In this document: positions 1-8,010 of the stretch, piece by piece
Layout: each line of letters opens with the position of its first letter
Numbering within the stretch: position 1 is the first letter of the stretch
Assembly (NCBI GenBank): GCA_027486155.1
Contig: JAIXPR010000364.1
Span: 1-27,164, forward strand
DNA length: 27,164 nt
From: Pseudomonadota bacterium
GTDB lineage: Bacteria > Bdellovibrionota_C > UBA2361 > OMII01
Direction: 5' to 3'
Made by a program: the position numbers and the translations under genes
The notes under the pieces: generated by a model
What the model was told of the DNA's origin: nothing
What the model saw: only the letters and a program-made list of their open reading frames with translations
Database searches by the model: none

Positions 1-2694
1 CACGATTCGGAAAGGGGCAGCTACCACCTCTCTCATCAAAGACCCGGCAGGCCTGGCTATACTTCGAACCATATCTTCAGTGCTCATTGTAAGAGAGGTT
101 ATGTACTGGTTTCCAGTAAGCTTTAACGTGCCTGTGTACCCCCTCTTAGCCATCCACTTCGAAACCTCTCGCGCATGCCGGAGCAGTCCATCCGAGTGGG
201 CAAAATTTGAGCAATTATTAATCCGCATCTCTACATCGCCCGCGGAACATTGCGGCGCGAGATCGACGAACTGATCCCAATAAGAGACGAAAAACATTTC
301 CTCTCCAGGCGAACCATGTGTGACCGTTTCAATAACGAGGTCCGGATCGCAATATCTCAGACCTTCCAGGCCGATCGGAAAATAATCAGCCGCAACGATG
401 AATTCTTTCCCGATAGGTTTGGTCTTTCTCGCCTCTTTAAGCCGCGTTTTACAAACAGATTTGGTTACCCCTTCCTGCCCCCAATTATCCTCCCCATACA
501 CACACACAAAGCACTTCCCCTCCCTTCCGCTTCCGCCCCCGGTCACGCACCGACACCCCTGGCACGAGTGCTCTTCGCTGATCGCTTTGCATGGAGCGTC
601 CCTTAGCACTGGATCCTCGACATCGCTATCGCAGCTATGATCCGGTATATCCTTACATAGTACCACGTGGTCGTTATAACCGGGAGTATCAGTTGGCCCC
701 ACGGTTGGCGTTGGAGTCTCCTCTTCAGTGGGAGTCTCCATTGGAGGAGCATCCGTTGGGGGACACCGCGTCGAGTCACACGCGCAAGGGTTGTACTCTG
801 AACACGCTGGATTACACACGTTCATGCCCTTGCACCCACCACCACCCCCACCACACTCAGAGCGGCTTGCACAATCGCTATCATTACAGTCCACAGCCCC
901 ATCGCAGTCCTCATCGATACCGCTGCTACACGCCTCGGCGATTATCTCGCACGAAGTTGTCTCAGCGTTAAACCGAGACCCGCACGGACACATACCCGTG
1001 CACGCAGGATCGTCGGGGTTATAATTCCAACACTCAGGTCTACACGGATCCGTGCACCTCTCGGTACAGACAGGAGTATTCGTACATGCGTTATCGTCAC
1101 AGTCGATTAATCCATCACCATTATCGTCGACCTTGTTTGTGCAGTCCTCAGGGGTGGCCGGTGTTGGGGTCGCTCGCGCTCCATCAACGACAAAATCGTG
1201 ACGAAGTACCGATCCATCGATCACTGGCTCATCCCCACCGGTCGCAAAGGAGAGATCTCGTTGTTCAAGGACATGAAGCACCCCGCTGTTATCAACCACC
1301 TCAAGCTTAAGAGAGAGCTTATAGGAGGTGTTCGGCGAAAGCGTTGGCGCGTACACATCCGAAACCTGTTCGGCGAAGTGCGCCTCAACGAGTCCCTCTT
1401 CTGTCACCCGCACCCGTGTAGGAGCGCCCCATCGGTCGGCAAGAACCGAGCCATCAGCGGCGTATTCGGTAAGGTGGAGTTCCTGCGTCTCTATCGACAC
1501 GATGTGTACGACACCTCCCACCACCTCAGACCGTACCTTGATACCAAACACAGGATCCCTTGAACCAAGGGTTCCACCTTCTACATTCTCCTCGGTGACG
1601 AGGGTGTAGTCAGGGGTTGGGGTCGCCGTTGGTGTTTCGGTCTCAGTTGGGGTCGCGCTCGGTGTCGGGGTAGCGGTCGCGGTATGCGTCGGGGTCCTCG
1701 TTGGCGTGAAGGTAAAGGTCGCTGTTGGTTGCGGCGTTGGTGTCGCGGTTGGGGTTACCGTTCGTGTTGGGGTTACGGTCGGTCGAGGAGTTCGCGTGGC
1801 CGTCGGGGTCACCGATGGGGTCGCGGTTGCCGTTGGGGTTTGCGTCGGTTTCGGAGTTTGCGTTGGCTTCGGCGTTCTAGTCGGGGTCGGGGTTGGCTTG
1901 AGGACCTTAACCGCTCCGAGCATCACAAGCGCTCGGGAGCCCGGAGCCTTCGTCTGAGTCTCTATCATCGCCGTATTTTTTTGCTCCCGAATCTCAACAT
2001 ACGCTTTCGCAGGGCTCCTCTGGAGACGAACCAGGAAAACTGAATCTCCCTCAATCGTAGCGCTAAACGGCGGAAGAGGAATGGATCTCCGACACAAGGT
2101 CGCGACCTTCGCTCCCGTTGCGGCGGCGGGGAACCTACACTGCGGGGATAATGACACAGAGAGGGGCTCGCCAAAGGTATTCGTCTTCGCGCGCATGCCA
2201 GTAACGATCGATGGAACCGATAGAGGAATCAGAACTGTACCGCTATCTATCAGGTAGAGCTTCGAACCCGGCTGCTCAAGGGTCGCTGTCCACGTCGGAA
2301 CGGAGAGCTCCCCAATTCTTCCAGCACTCAACTTCGCAACCTCTGCGAGAAATCCCCGCCACGCCCAAACCTGCTTCACCGGCTGCGCCTGGCACGTTTG
2401 AACGATACCTTGGGTTCGTGAGAGGGTCGCGACGTGACACAGGTTATCGATCGTCGTGTAGAGCGTCGCCGCACGAGTGGCGTAGCTCTCTCCTTGCTCC
2501 ATCAGAATATCAACCTCGTACGTGTTCGCGGAATTGTAACCAGGAACCGCGTCAGCGAGCGGAATCCGCAAGGTGTCTCCCGGAAACTCAATGACACGCT
2601 CAGATGCGCCGGGCGCTGGGGTCTCGGCCACCGCACAGAACGGCAGCGCCGAAACCAACCCAACTATGAATGAAGATACTACACTCTTTACCAT
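1..2694 (-). CDS. large secreted Pro/Thr-linker protein with Cys/Asp-rich array (5' part, C-terminus off window)
   Basis: An open frame of 898 codons runs without a stop from ATG 2694 to the left edge, so the gene is partial. GGAGGG lies 6 nt upstream of the ATG. Residues 1-24 form a signal peptide (KSVV, then a hydrophobic core, then FCAVA|ET). Residues about 25-260 look beta-rich. Residues about 265-361 are a long linker of repeated TPTP/TPKPTQTP/TPTAT units. Residues about 362-510 form a second globular part. From Cys518 follows a Cys/Asp-rich stretch containing DDNGDGLIDCDD and then GIDEDCDGAVDCNDSDC, which resembles the Ca2+/metal-binding 'DGxDNDxDGxxDCxDxDC' repeats of exported proteins in delta-type bacteria. 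A poly-Gly run and a second short PT linker come after it. The C-terminal part (visible to ...PFRIV) also has several Cys. The role is unknown; a surface adhesin or secreted structural protein is an inference. Codon use matches the neighbours. Confidence 0.85.
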   Translation of the reverse strand, partial: MVKSVVSSFIVGLVSALPFCAVAETPAPGASERVIEFPGDTLRIPLADAVPGYNSANTYEVDILMEQGESYATRAATLYTTIDNLCHVATLSRTQGIVQTCQAQPVKQVWAWRGFLAEVAKLSAGRIGELSVPTWTATLEQPGSKLYLIDSGTVLIPLSVPSIVTGMRAKTNTFGEPLSVSLSPQCRFPAAATGAKVATLCRRSIPLPPFSATIEGDSVFLVRLQRSPAKAYVEIREQKNTAMIETQTKAPGSRALVMLGAVKVLKPTPTPTRTPKPTQTPKPTQTPTATATPSVTPTATRTPRPTVTPTRTVTPTATPTPQPTATFTFTPTRTPTHTATATPTPSATPTETETPTATPTPDYTLVTEENVEGGTLGSRDPVFGIKVRSEVVGGVVHIVSIETQELHLTEYAADGSVLADRWGAPTRVRVTEEGLVEAHFAEQVSDVYAPTLSPNTSYKLSLKLEVVDNSGVLHVLEQRDLSFATGGDEPVIDGSVLRHDFVVDGARATPTPATPEDCTNKVDDNGDGLIDCDDNACTNTPVCTERCTDPCRPECWNYNPDDPACTGMCPCGSRFNAETTSCEIIAEACSSGIDEDCDGAVDCNDSDCASRSECGGGGGGCKGMNVCNPACSEYNPCACDSTRCPPTDAPPMETPTEEETPTPTVGPTDTPGYNDHVVLCKDIPDHSCDSDVEDPVLRDAPCKAISEEHSCQGCRCVTGGGSGREGKCFVCVYGEDNWGQEGVTKSVCKTRLKEARKTKPIGKEFIVAADYFPIGLEGLRYCDPDLVIETVTHGSPGEEMFFVSYWDQFVDLAPQCSAGDVEMRINNCSNFAHSDGLLRHAREVSKWMAKRGYTGTLKLTGNQYITSLTMSTEDMVRSIARPAGSLMREVVAAPFRIV

Positions 2695-2850
2695 CCTAGC
2701 CCCTCCGGTCCCTTCAATCCAAAGGTGGAGGTCGGCGTCTCGCGATTAAACCTAAAGGGCTAAGGGGGGGCGAGAGTCCGACAAACCGGGTCAACGCTCA
2801 GTAAGAACTGGTATTTTCTCCCCCGCCTCGCGACCGAAAAAGTAACCCCG

Positions 2851-2895
2851 TACCATTCCCCGTCTTACCATTCCCCGTCTTACCATTCCCCGTCT
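2851..2895. repeat. 3 x 15-bp perfect tandem repeat
   Basis: Three perfect adjacent copies of TACCATTCCCCGTCT occupy 2851-2865, 2866-2880 and 2881-2895. They lie upstream of the minus-strand exported-protein gene, about 157 bp before its start. The array could vary in copy number. No coding frame or protein-binding consensus is recognised in it. Confidence 0.9.
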
Positions 2896-2964
2896 CTTGC
2901 TACCCGAATCTCAAGATGCGGATGCGGCCCCGTCGCACCCAAAGGGGACAATACAATCAATTAG

Positions 2965-3138
2965 TTCCTGAGCTGTATCGGCAAGCTAGGTAAACCAGCA
3001 CTGATTAAGCGGGAAGTGAAGTTCACCGAGCATATCTACAACGAGGCGATCGAGAACGTACCCCGCCGCCACACGGTCTTTAGAGACAAAAGTACCCCCC
3101 CCTACAGAGACAAAAAGCTTCGGGCTTGCGTTGCGTAG
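2965..3138 (+). pseudogene. IS91-like transposase remnant
   Basis: An open stretch of about 57 codons begins just after TAG 2962 and ends at TAG 3136-3138, with no start codon. Its middle (2983-3081) reads KLGKPALIKREVKFTEHI followed by YNEAIENVPRRHTVF. This resembles the segment of IS91-type (zinc-binding, Y2/HUH-like) transposases that usually reads '...VPHRHxVFxIPKRLR'. After HTVF the match decays, next to a run of eight C (3095-3102), a likely slippage site. The zinc-finger N-terminus and the catalytic part are absent. The identification rests on recalled family motifs only. Confidence 0.4.
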
Positions 3139-3271
3139 CACACTGACTTCGGTAAGCTGTTATGGACCTATGGATGGCGATAAGAGCACAGATGGTGCAC
3201 CATTCTGAGAACTAGCAGGGCATAGAAGCGCTACGTTCGCCTCCAGTGGTCTCCATAGAGGAAAAGATATA

Positions 3272-3298
3272 GCTAGCGAAACGCCTGGTTTCGTTAGC
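3272..3298 (+). promoter_or_regulatory. stem-loop in leader of the 3328 gene
   Basis: GCTAGCGAAAC (3272-3282) pairs with GTTTCGTTAGC (3288-3298) around a 5-nt loop, GCCTG. The 11-bp stem contains a single G.U pair as RNA. It ends 29 nt before ATG 3328 and is not followed by a T-run, so it is more likely a leader/operator structure or transcript-stabilising hairpin than a terminator. Confidence 0.5.
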
Positions 3299-3327
3299 GG
3301 AAAAGAATAAGTGTAGGGGAGCAAACG

Positions 3328-3774
3328 ATGAACGAGCAAAGGAATAGTAAAGCATCTGTTAGTTCAGATACGCATGACCGTGGTAGATCGCCTGAAGCAG
3401 GAAATGCCGAATTTTTAGAGGCCAGCTTCGGATCGGAGCTGAGACCTTCTTTGAGTGAGCATTCTACCCATACTCCTCTCACTCTTCTGCTCGAAGCGAT
3501 CGAATTCTCCCAATATCATCCCGCCTCACACCAGGACGGCACGCACCGGGTGTTCGTGATGGCGCGTGCGTCTGAACGGGAGGGGTATTTCGACGCCCTT
3601 GTGAGTATCACGCCCCACAACCCCGATGCCGCGCCGCCAAAGGGGGTGACGCTCTCGGCGATACCGCGAGCCGGCGCGCCCCTCGGCTCGTTTGTTGAGG
3701 CCAAAACCAACAGTAGCGGCCAGGCTTGGCTGCGCGACCTGCCCTTCGGCGACTACAGCCTCGGGGCGCGGTGA
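3328..3774 (+). CDS. small hypothetical protein, carboxypeptidase-regulatory-like C-terminal end
   Basis: 148 codons preceded by AGGGGAG about 7 nt from the ATG. There is no signal peptide or membrane segment. Residues 1-55 are hydrophilic. The end (FVEAKTNSSGQAWLRDLPFG then DYSL) has the look of the 'tDssGrfrfxgLPpGdYxL' strand of CarboxypepD_reg/peptidase-associated beta-sandwich domains. The first third of the gene uses AT-rich third positions and the last 80 codons are strongly GC-rich (gcg, ggc, ctc), so the halves may have different origins. The protein stops abruptly after DYSLGAR. Another frame continues as AVKVMPFRRLE to a TAA at about 3801, so a recent frameshift near 3765 is possible. 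Function unknown. Confidence 0.6.
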   Translation: MNEQRNSKASVSSDTHDRGRSPEAGNAEFLEASFGSELRPSLSEHSTHTPLTLLLEAIEFSQYHPASHQDGTHRVFVMARASEREGYFDALVSITPHNPDAAPPKGVTLSAIPRAGAPLGSFVEAKTNSSGQAWLRDLPFGDYSLGAR

Positions 3775-4151
3775 AGGTGATGCCGTTCCGGAGGCTTGAG
3801 TAACGAGCCCCTCCAGGGAAGCGAGGCAAAACCTACCCGTAGCGAGAAAGTGGAGGTTGGGTTGATATTCGGTTTTCAGTGCGGGAAAAAATCGGAAGTG
3901 TATCCACTGAAGGATAGGACGATCGACCGCTTTTTTGTAAGCAGCTGAAATCTGGTGTCTGTTCGGTGATGGTTGAGTCGATACGGCTCAGATTATGGTC
4001 GAAATGCGTTTTTAGTGGCCCCACGCTATGTTTTCTAGAGTTGAAGCAGAGTGTGCAAAGGGGAGCTAAGTCGCGAAAAGTAGCATTTCGCATACACTCC
4101 ACCTGCTCCGTCACAGAGGAATCGGATCTTAAAAGTCATCAGGCGCCGGCT
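3775..4151. other. intergenic region, no gene seen apart from one repeat motif
   Basis: Apart from the repeat motif at 3816-3834 I see no supported gene, RNA or promoter here. The frames that are open (for example 3833-4114 minus) lack ribosome sites, and their translations look like non-coding sequence. Confidence 0.5.
3816..3834 (+). repeat. solo copy of GGGAAGCGAGGCAAAAC motif
   Basis: The sequence here is GGGAAGCGAGGCAAAACCTA (3816 onward). The same 16-nt core, GGAAGCGAGGCAAAAC, occurs at 8660-8675 (plus) and inverted at 10145-10160. The latter copy also shares the following CCTA, giving 19 identical bases. It lies 42 bp beyond the stop of the 3328 gene. Confidence 0.75.
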
Positions 4152-4757
4152 CTAAGGAGTCGTAGGAGGGTAGTTCATCGATAGCCTAAAGATGTTATTT
4201 GATCTGAATGGGAGGGGCGCTTCGAGCAGCGCGCTCGCTTTGAGAGAGTTCATACCCGAAACAAACCACGGAGATGCTAGGAAGTAACGACGTGACGCCC
4301 ACACAGGGGGGCTTATTCCCAGCTCTTCGCACAACGAGCGAACCACCGAGGAGATGAGTGCTACAATTCGCTCGTCTGATGGTGCTGGTGGCGGGAGTAG
4401 GACGAGCCGAGCGTCCGCGGTCCGCCGGAACTCATCGACAAAATCAAAGAGATGGTCCTTCCACGAATCGAATCCATCGCGCTCTATCTTGTACGCGATC
4501 GCGACGGTGGAGTATTCGGAGAATAGCTCTTGGCCGATCAACAGGACCTCTACGTCACGCTCGAAAACCGCCGCGAGCTTCTCAACGGACCCCACGGTTA
4601 CGTTGCCTGCGGCAGGATCCGCAAGCCCCCGAATAGCGGACCGTGAGAGCGCTGCACGATTTTCATGCCCAAACGTAAACGAAATAAAGAGCCTAAACCG
4701 CGACCGCAATGCCCGGCGCACGGTGCCTGAGGGGGTGTGCTTTAGGGTCGTCAACAT
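4152..4757 (-). CDS. XRE-like HTH regulator with C-terminal PWF...NIF module
   Basis: 201 codons. Residues about 10-75 have the shape of a Cro/C1-type helix-turn-helix (SRSAIRGLADPAAGNVTVGS followed by VEKLAAVF), where the second half matches the usual 'sxstisrlxxGxxxxxxleTLxkIAxAL' pattern. Residues about 80-125 form a linker domain. Residues 126-195 carry a conserved-looking module: a helix with LCEELGI, then PPVW, then SPWFVSGMNSLKASALLEAP, and PFRSNNIF. I recall this module at the end of small bacterial DNA-binding proteins, some near toxin-antitoxin loci, but I cannot name the family. There is no strong Shine-Dalgarno before ATG 4757 and the frame stays open a little further upstream, so the start is uncertain. 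No partner gene is adjacent. Likely a DNA-binding regulator. Confidence 0.65.
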   Translation of the reverse strand: MLTTLKHTPSGTVRRALRSRFRLFISFTFGHENRAALSRSAIRGLADPAAGNVTVGSVEKLAAVFERDVEVLLIGQELFSEYSTVAIAYKIERDGFDSWKDHLFDFVDEFRRTADARLVLLPPPAPSDERIVALISSVVRSLCEELGISPPVWASRRYFLASPWFVSGMNSLKASALLEAPLPFRSNNIFRLSMNYPPTTP

Positions 4758-5232
4758 TACAGCCGCGTCATCGACGGCTGGAAAGGGCTCCGGTACGGTT
4801 AACGAACCCGATTAGGAAAGATCCTCATGAGATGCGGTCGCAGCCGATTGACTATCGACTACTATCTCTCGCAACACCTCGGGGATCACGGCGCGAGCGA
4901 AAAGCGCGCTGCTCCATCCTAGCAACTCCTTGCTCCCCGAATCGTGCGTAAACTGCCACATCGGGTGTGATGGTGTCACACAGAGATACCGAAGGGAAGC
5001 TCGCGGAGAGGTGGTGTCTGAAATTATACGGAGCGGTCTTAGGTAGGGGTAAGAAGGATCTCAAAGCTATGTTGCGAACTCGGCGTGAACGCCCGCTCCT
5101 GCCGCACGCCACACGTGACAGGGAAAAGTCACCGAAAAAATCACCGAACAACATCACAACACGGGGACTAGCGAGTATAACCTTTGAGAGAGACTCCACT
5201 ACCGGATGGTCTCATCTCAGGAGGTTCACGCC
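4758..5232. other. intergenic region upstream of the LysM gene
   Basis: About 475 bp without a convincing gene. A short perfect hairpin, GTGTGA-TGGTG-TCACAC, lies near 4964-4980. AGGAGG at 5218-5223 is the ribosome site of the LysM gene. TATAAC near 5177 could be a -10 box but no good -35 is visible. The open frames at 4852-5199 (minus) and 4967-5308 (plus) have no ribosome site and unnatural composition. Confidence 0.4.
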
Positions 5233-6240
5233 ATGTCCGCACGGGTTTCCGCATCACCAAAAACCGCTTCTCGCGACCAAACGCAAGAGTCGTCGCACGG
5301 CTCGCTAGCTGCGCCTGGAACATCACCCGCTTTGATTCGAAAGCAGCTCGCGGAAGCGAGTCTTGTCAAAATCCATACACTCCAGCCTGGAGAGACGATA
5401 TGGAGTATCGCGCAGAAGGCGGGGCTCGATTACAAAGCGATACTGAACCTCAATCGGCTCGACGAAAAAAGCGCATGCACCCTGCAAGACGGCGCAAAGA
5501 TCAAGATTCCAGCTACCTCGGCATCCCGCTCTCACGCATCACCCGCTCTGGACGCCCGCACCCATGAAGTACAACCGGGAGAAACGATCTATGGGATCGC
5601 GAAAGCGCACGGGGTACCGTACATGCGTCTCTTGGAAATCAACGGTTTGACCGAGGAAACCGCCCGCAGGGTCCGGGACGGGACGAAGCTCAAGATTGGA
5701 TCCGGTGCCGATACGGCTTCGACGCCCGACACTGATTGTGACTTTGACGTTACCGACATGACCCGCGATCAGCTAGGCCGAAGGTCAAAGGAAGGCGCGA
5801 GACTAGTATCCCTCGACTTTAACGACGCCAAAAGTTCACAAGCTAAAGGGATAGAGGTCGTAATCCCTGACAATGCGACGAACGAGGAGAGGAGAGCGGC
5901 GGAGGCCTACGTCAAAGGGGTACAAGCCTTCTTTAGAAGTCACGGGGTTGAGCGTGCCATCCGTGGTGTACACACTCGCTCTGAAATTGGTCGAGGGGTA
6001 CCCGGAATAATTCATACCGAGCCATTCTTTCTGAAGGACAAGGCAGCTCTTCGGGCGATTCAAGCCGACCCCGCCGGCTACGTGAAGGTCCTGGCCGAAA
6101 CCCTTGGAACGATCGAGGGGGTCACATTTATGCCTCCGCACAAAATCAACGATCCTGGAGCAAGGCAGGGATCTCTGAATGAGCGAGACTTCGCCAAGAC
6201 AGTACTCATACCCCTCCTCAGAAAGAGAGCGCTCGCCTAA
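5233..6240 (+). CDS. double-LysM protein with amidase-like C-terminal domain
   Basis: 335 codons from ATG 5233, chosen because AGGAGG ends 9 nt before it; an ATG at 5206 in the same frame lies upstream of that site. LysM 1 spans about residues 46-92 (HTLQPGETIWSIA...KIKIP) and LysM 2 about 111-155 (HEVQPGETIYGIA...TKLKI), both peptidoglycan-binding. Residues about 206-335 form a separate domain with GRGVPGIIHTEPFFLKD (His261, Glu263), a TLGTIEGV helix and MPPHKINDPGA (His303). By recalled motif this resembles N-acetylmuramoyl-L-alanine-amidase-like domains of LysM/phage-type proteins. Catalytic activity is inferred, not shown. There is no signal peptide or lipobox: the N-terminus is Ser/Ala/Thr-rich and polar. 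Export, if any, would need a holin, a non-classical route or cell lysis. Confidence 0.8.
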   Translation: MSARVSASPKTASRDQTQESSHGSLAAPGTSPALIRKQLAEASLVKIHTLQPGETIWSIAQKAGLDYKAILNLNRLDEKSACTLQDGAKIKIPATSASRSHASPALDARTHEVQPGETIYGIAKAHGVPYMRLLEINGLTEETARRVRDGTKLKIGSGADTASTPDTDCDFDVTDMTRDQLGRRSKEGARLVSLDFNDAKSSQAKGIEVVIPDNATNEERRAAEAYVKGVQAFFRSHGVERAIRGVHTRSEIGRGVPGIIHTEPFFLKDKAALRAIQADPAGYVKVLAETLGTIEGVTFMPPHKINDPGARQGSLNERDFAKTVLIPLLRKRALA

Positions 6241-6958
6241 ATTACTCGGGGCGCTGGCGGATTATCGCCGAGGCGCAGCTGATAGAGGTGACGTTGCCCC
6301 GCTGTTGGCATTTGCTAGAGGATGGAATGTAGGCACACGAGCCGTGATGCCATAGCGCTGAGTCAAAAGACGTGGCCGGTCTCGTGACGAGCTGGGTATG
6401 CGCAACATTACCACATTGAATCGCGATGCATCGTGCGGACCGGAACGACGGTCGCGATTCCGGCCCGTCGGGATCCACCTTCGCTTTGCTTCGGCGAGAA
6501 AAAGGAATCTACTTGTGTCGAAGATACACGAGCCCCATCAAGCTTACAGCCCAGTTTTTTGACAAAGCAATATACTCACAAGCTCCACCAGTATAACCAA
6601 TACATCCGACTAAAGAAAATAGCGTTAATTGCTGTGTTACGATCCGCTCTGAGGACCGTGAAATAATAGCGTCGAGTACTCGCTCGAACGAGAGACGACA
6701 AGCTCCGGGGCCATCGGTACATTTCAGGGACGAGACGTATACTAACGGAGACTTGAGAAACGAAAGCCAGAAGACCTCCACCTACGCTCTCACGAGCTAC
6801 GGTGGACAGGCAAGCGGCTTGCCAGCCGGAGCCTCGTGCGAAGGCTGGAACGCCTCAAACCTCAGACTGAGAACTGAAATCATAAGCCTCGTATAAAAGT
6901 GATAAGTCGCTACATGCGCAGAAGTAGTAGGAGGCTCTGAATATGGGTAACGCTTTAC
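6241..6958. other. gene-free 718-bp interval with hairpins
   Basis: No supported gene. There is a perfect hairpin GGCAAGC-G-GCTTGCC at 6809-6823, overlapping a second possible stem, CCAGCC (6822-6827) with GGCTGG (6843-6848). A strong AGGAGG (6929-6934) with 8-nt spacing precedes ATG 6943, but that frame runs antisense into the dehydratase gene. A 90-codon minus frame (6509-6781, GTG start) has hydrophobic patches but no ribosome site and is not called. The middle part is more AT-rich than the flanks. Confidence 0.45.
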
Positions 6959-7978
6959 TCACAAGTAAGTGTTCCTTTTCATGTCGACGATGCCCAGGAA
7001 ATGCGTGGGGTCGATATTTCCACCACATACGAGCAACGCGCAGTTGTACTCACGCAGCCGCTCCCGCTCCCTCACATACGCGGCGACAGCAAGGGCCCCC
7101 GCGCCCTCTACTACCAATCTGTGCTCATAAAATAGATAGCGCATCGCGGCCGCGATATCGGATTCCTCCACGAGTACCCACTGATCGATCAGCGCCTTGC
7201 ACATGTCGATCGTAATCGCCCCCTGTTCAACCGATCCAGCCGCGCTATCCGCGAGGGTTTCAAGGTGCGCCGTAAAATCTGAGCCGATCCCGGTTACCGC
7301 ATCGTACATCCCCGCGGAGTTGGCGGGAGACACACCAACAACCCGGAGCGACGGCTTTACGGTCTTTAGATACGCCGCGACTCCAGCGGCGAGCCCGCCA
7401 CCTCCAACGGCGACGAGAACGACATCAATGTGAGGTATCTGCTCCATGAGCTCTATGCCGATCGTTCCCTGACCAGCGATTACTAACGGATCGTTGTACG
7501 GTGAGATAAAGGTCTTGCCTTCCTCGTGAGCGAGCTGACGAGCTTTTGTCTCGCACTCATCGTAATCTTCCCCTATCAGATGAAGCGAGCATGCATACTC
7601 CTCCAGCGATCTCTTCCGAGCCGGGTCTACGGTTCTGGGTACGAAGATGGTCGCGGGCACTCCATACACCTCTGAAGCCAACGCCACTCCTAGACCATGA
7701 TTTCCCGCTGAACACGCTATGATCCCCTCGGAGCGGTCTCTGTCGGTGAGAGCGCTCATACGATACAACGCGCCCCGCGCTTTAAAAGAACCGGTGATTT
7801 GATGACATTCGAGTTTGAGCCACACCTCACCGCTCCCATCTTCGAGGTGACGTGCACGCTCAACACCGGTGTAGCGTATGTGCGGTTTGATAACGCCGTG
7901 CGCCTGCCGAACGCTATCGTGGCCAGTGAAGATGGTCGTTGAAGGCCTCTTAGTCATGCGACTGATCGTACCCCACAT
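6959..7978 (-). CDS. PLP-dependent threonine/serine dehydratase, catabolic (no ACT domain)
   Basis: 339 codons of a fold-type II PLP enzyme. Expected reaction: L-threonine (or L-serine) to 2-oxobutyrate (or pyruvate) plus ammonia, in the cytoplasm. Visible motifs are the Schiff-base lysine in TGSFKARGA (Lys66), the substrate/phosphate loop SAGNHG (90-95), the glycine-rich phosphate-binding GGGGL (192-196) and the C-terminal CGGNID (318-323). Its length and the absence of a C-terminal ACT domain fit the short TdcB-like or serine/threonine ammonia-lyase type rather than biosynthetic IlvA. Serine racemase or another beta-replacing relative cannot be excluded. ATG 7957 (MTKRPS) is an alternative start; neither has a clear Shine-Dalgarno. 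It follows the zinc-ribbon membrane gene by 32 nt on the same strand and is probably co-transcribed. Confidence 0.9.
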   Translation of the reverse strand: MWGTISRMTKRPSTTIFTGHDSVRQAHGVIKPHIRYTGVERARHLEDGSGEVWLKLECHQITGSFKARGALYRMSALTDRDRSEGIIACSAGNHGLGVALASEVYGVPATIFVPRTVDPARKRSLEEYACSLHLIGEDYDECETKARQLAHEEGKTFISPYNDPLVIAGQGTIGIELMEQIPHIDVVLVAVGGGGLAAGVAAYLKTVKPSLRVVGVSPANSAGMYDAVTGIGSDFTAHLETLADSAAGSVEQGAITIDMCKALIDQWVLVEESDIAAAMRYLFYEHRLVVEGAGALAVAAYVRERERLREYNCALLVCGGNIDPTHFLGIVDMKRNTYL

Positions 7979-8010
7979 CCGTGCTCAGCGCTGAGGTTTT
8001 GTGAAGAGCA

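Noticed and set aside
1684..2043. plus-strand frames rich in Gly/Arg/Trp or Val/Gly
   Set aside because: They are antisense to the TPTP-repeat linker of the minus-strand exported protein, whose repeat keeps the other frames open.
4852..5199. 115-codon minus-strand frame before the LysM gene
   Set aside because: No ribosome site, unnatural composition, and it overlaps the probable promoter region of the LysM gene.
6509..6781. 90-codon minus-strand frame with hydrophobic patches
   Set aside because: GTG start, no ribosome site, no family resemblance; hydrophobicity can come from local AT-richness.
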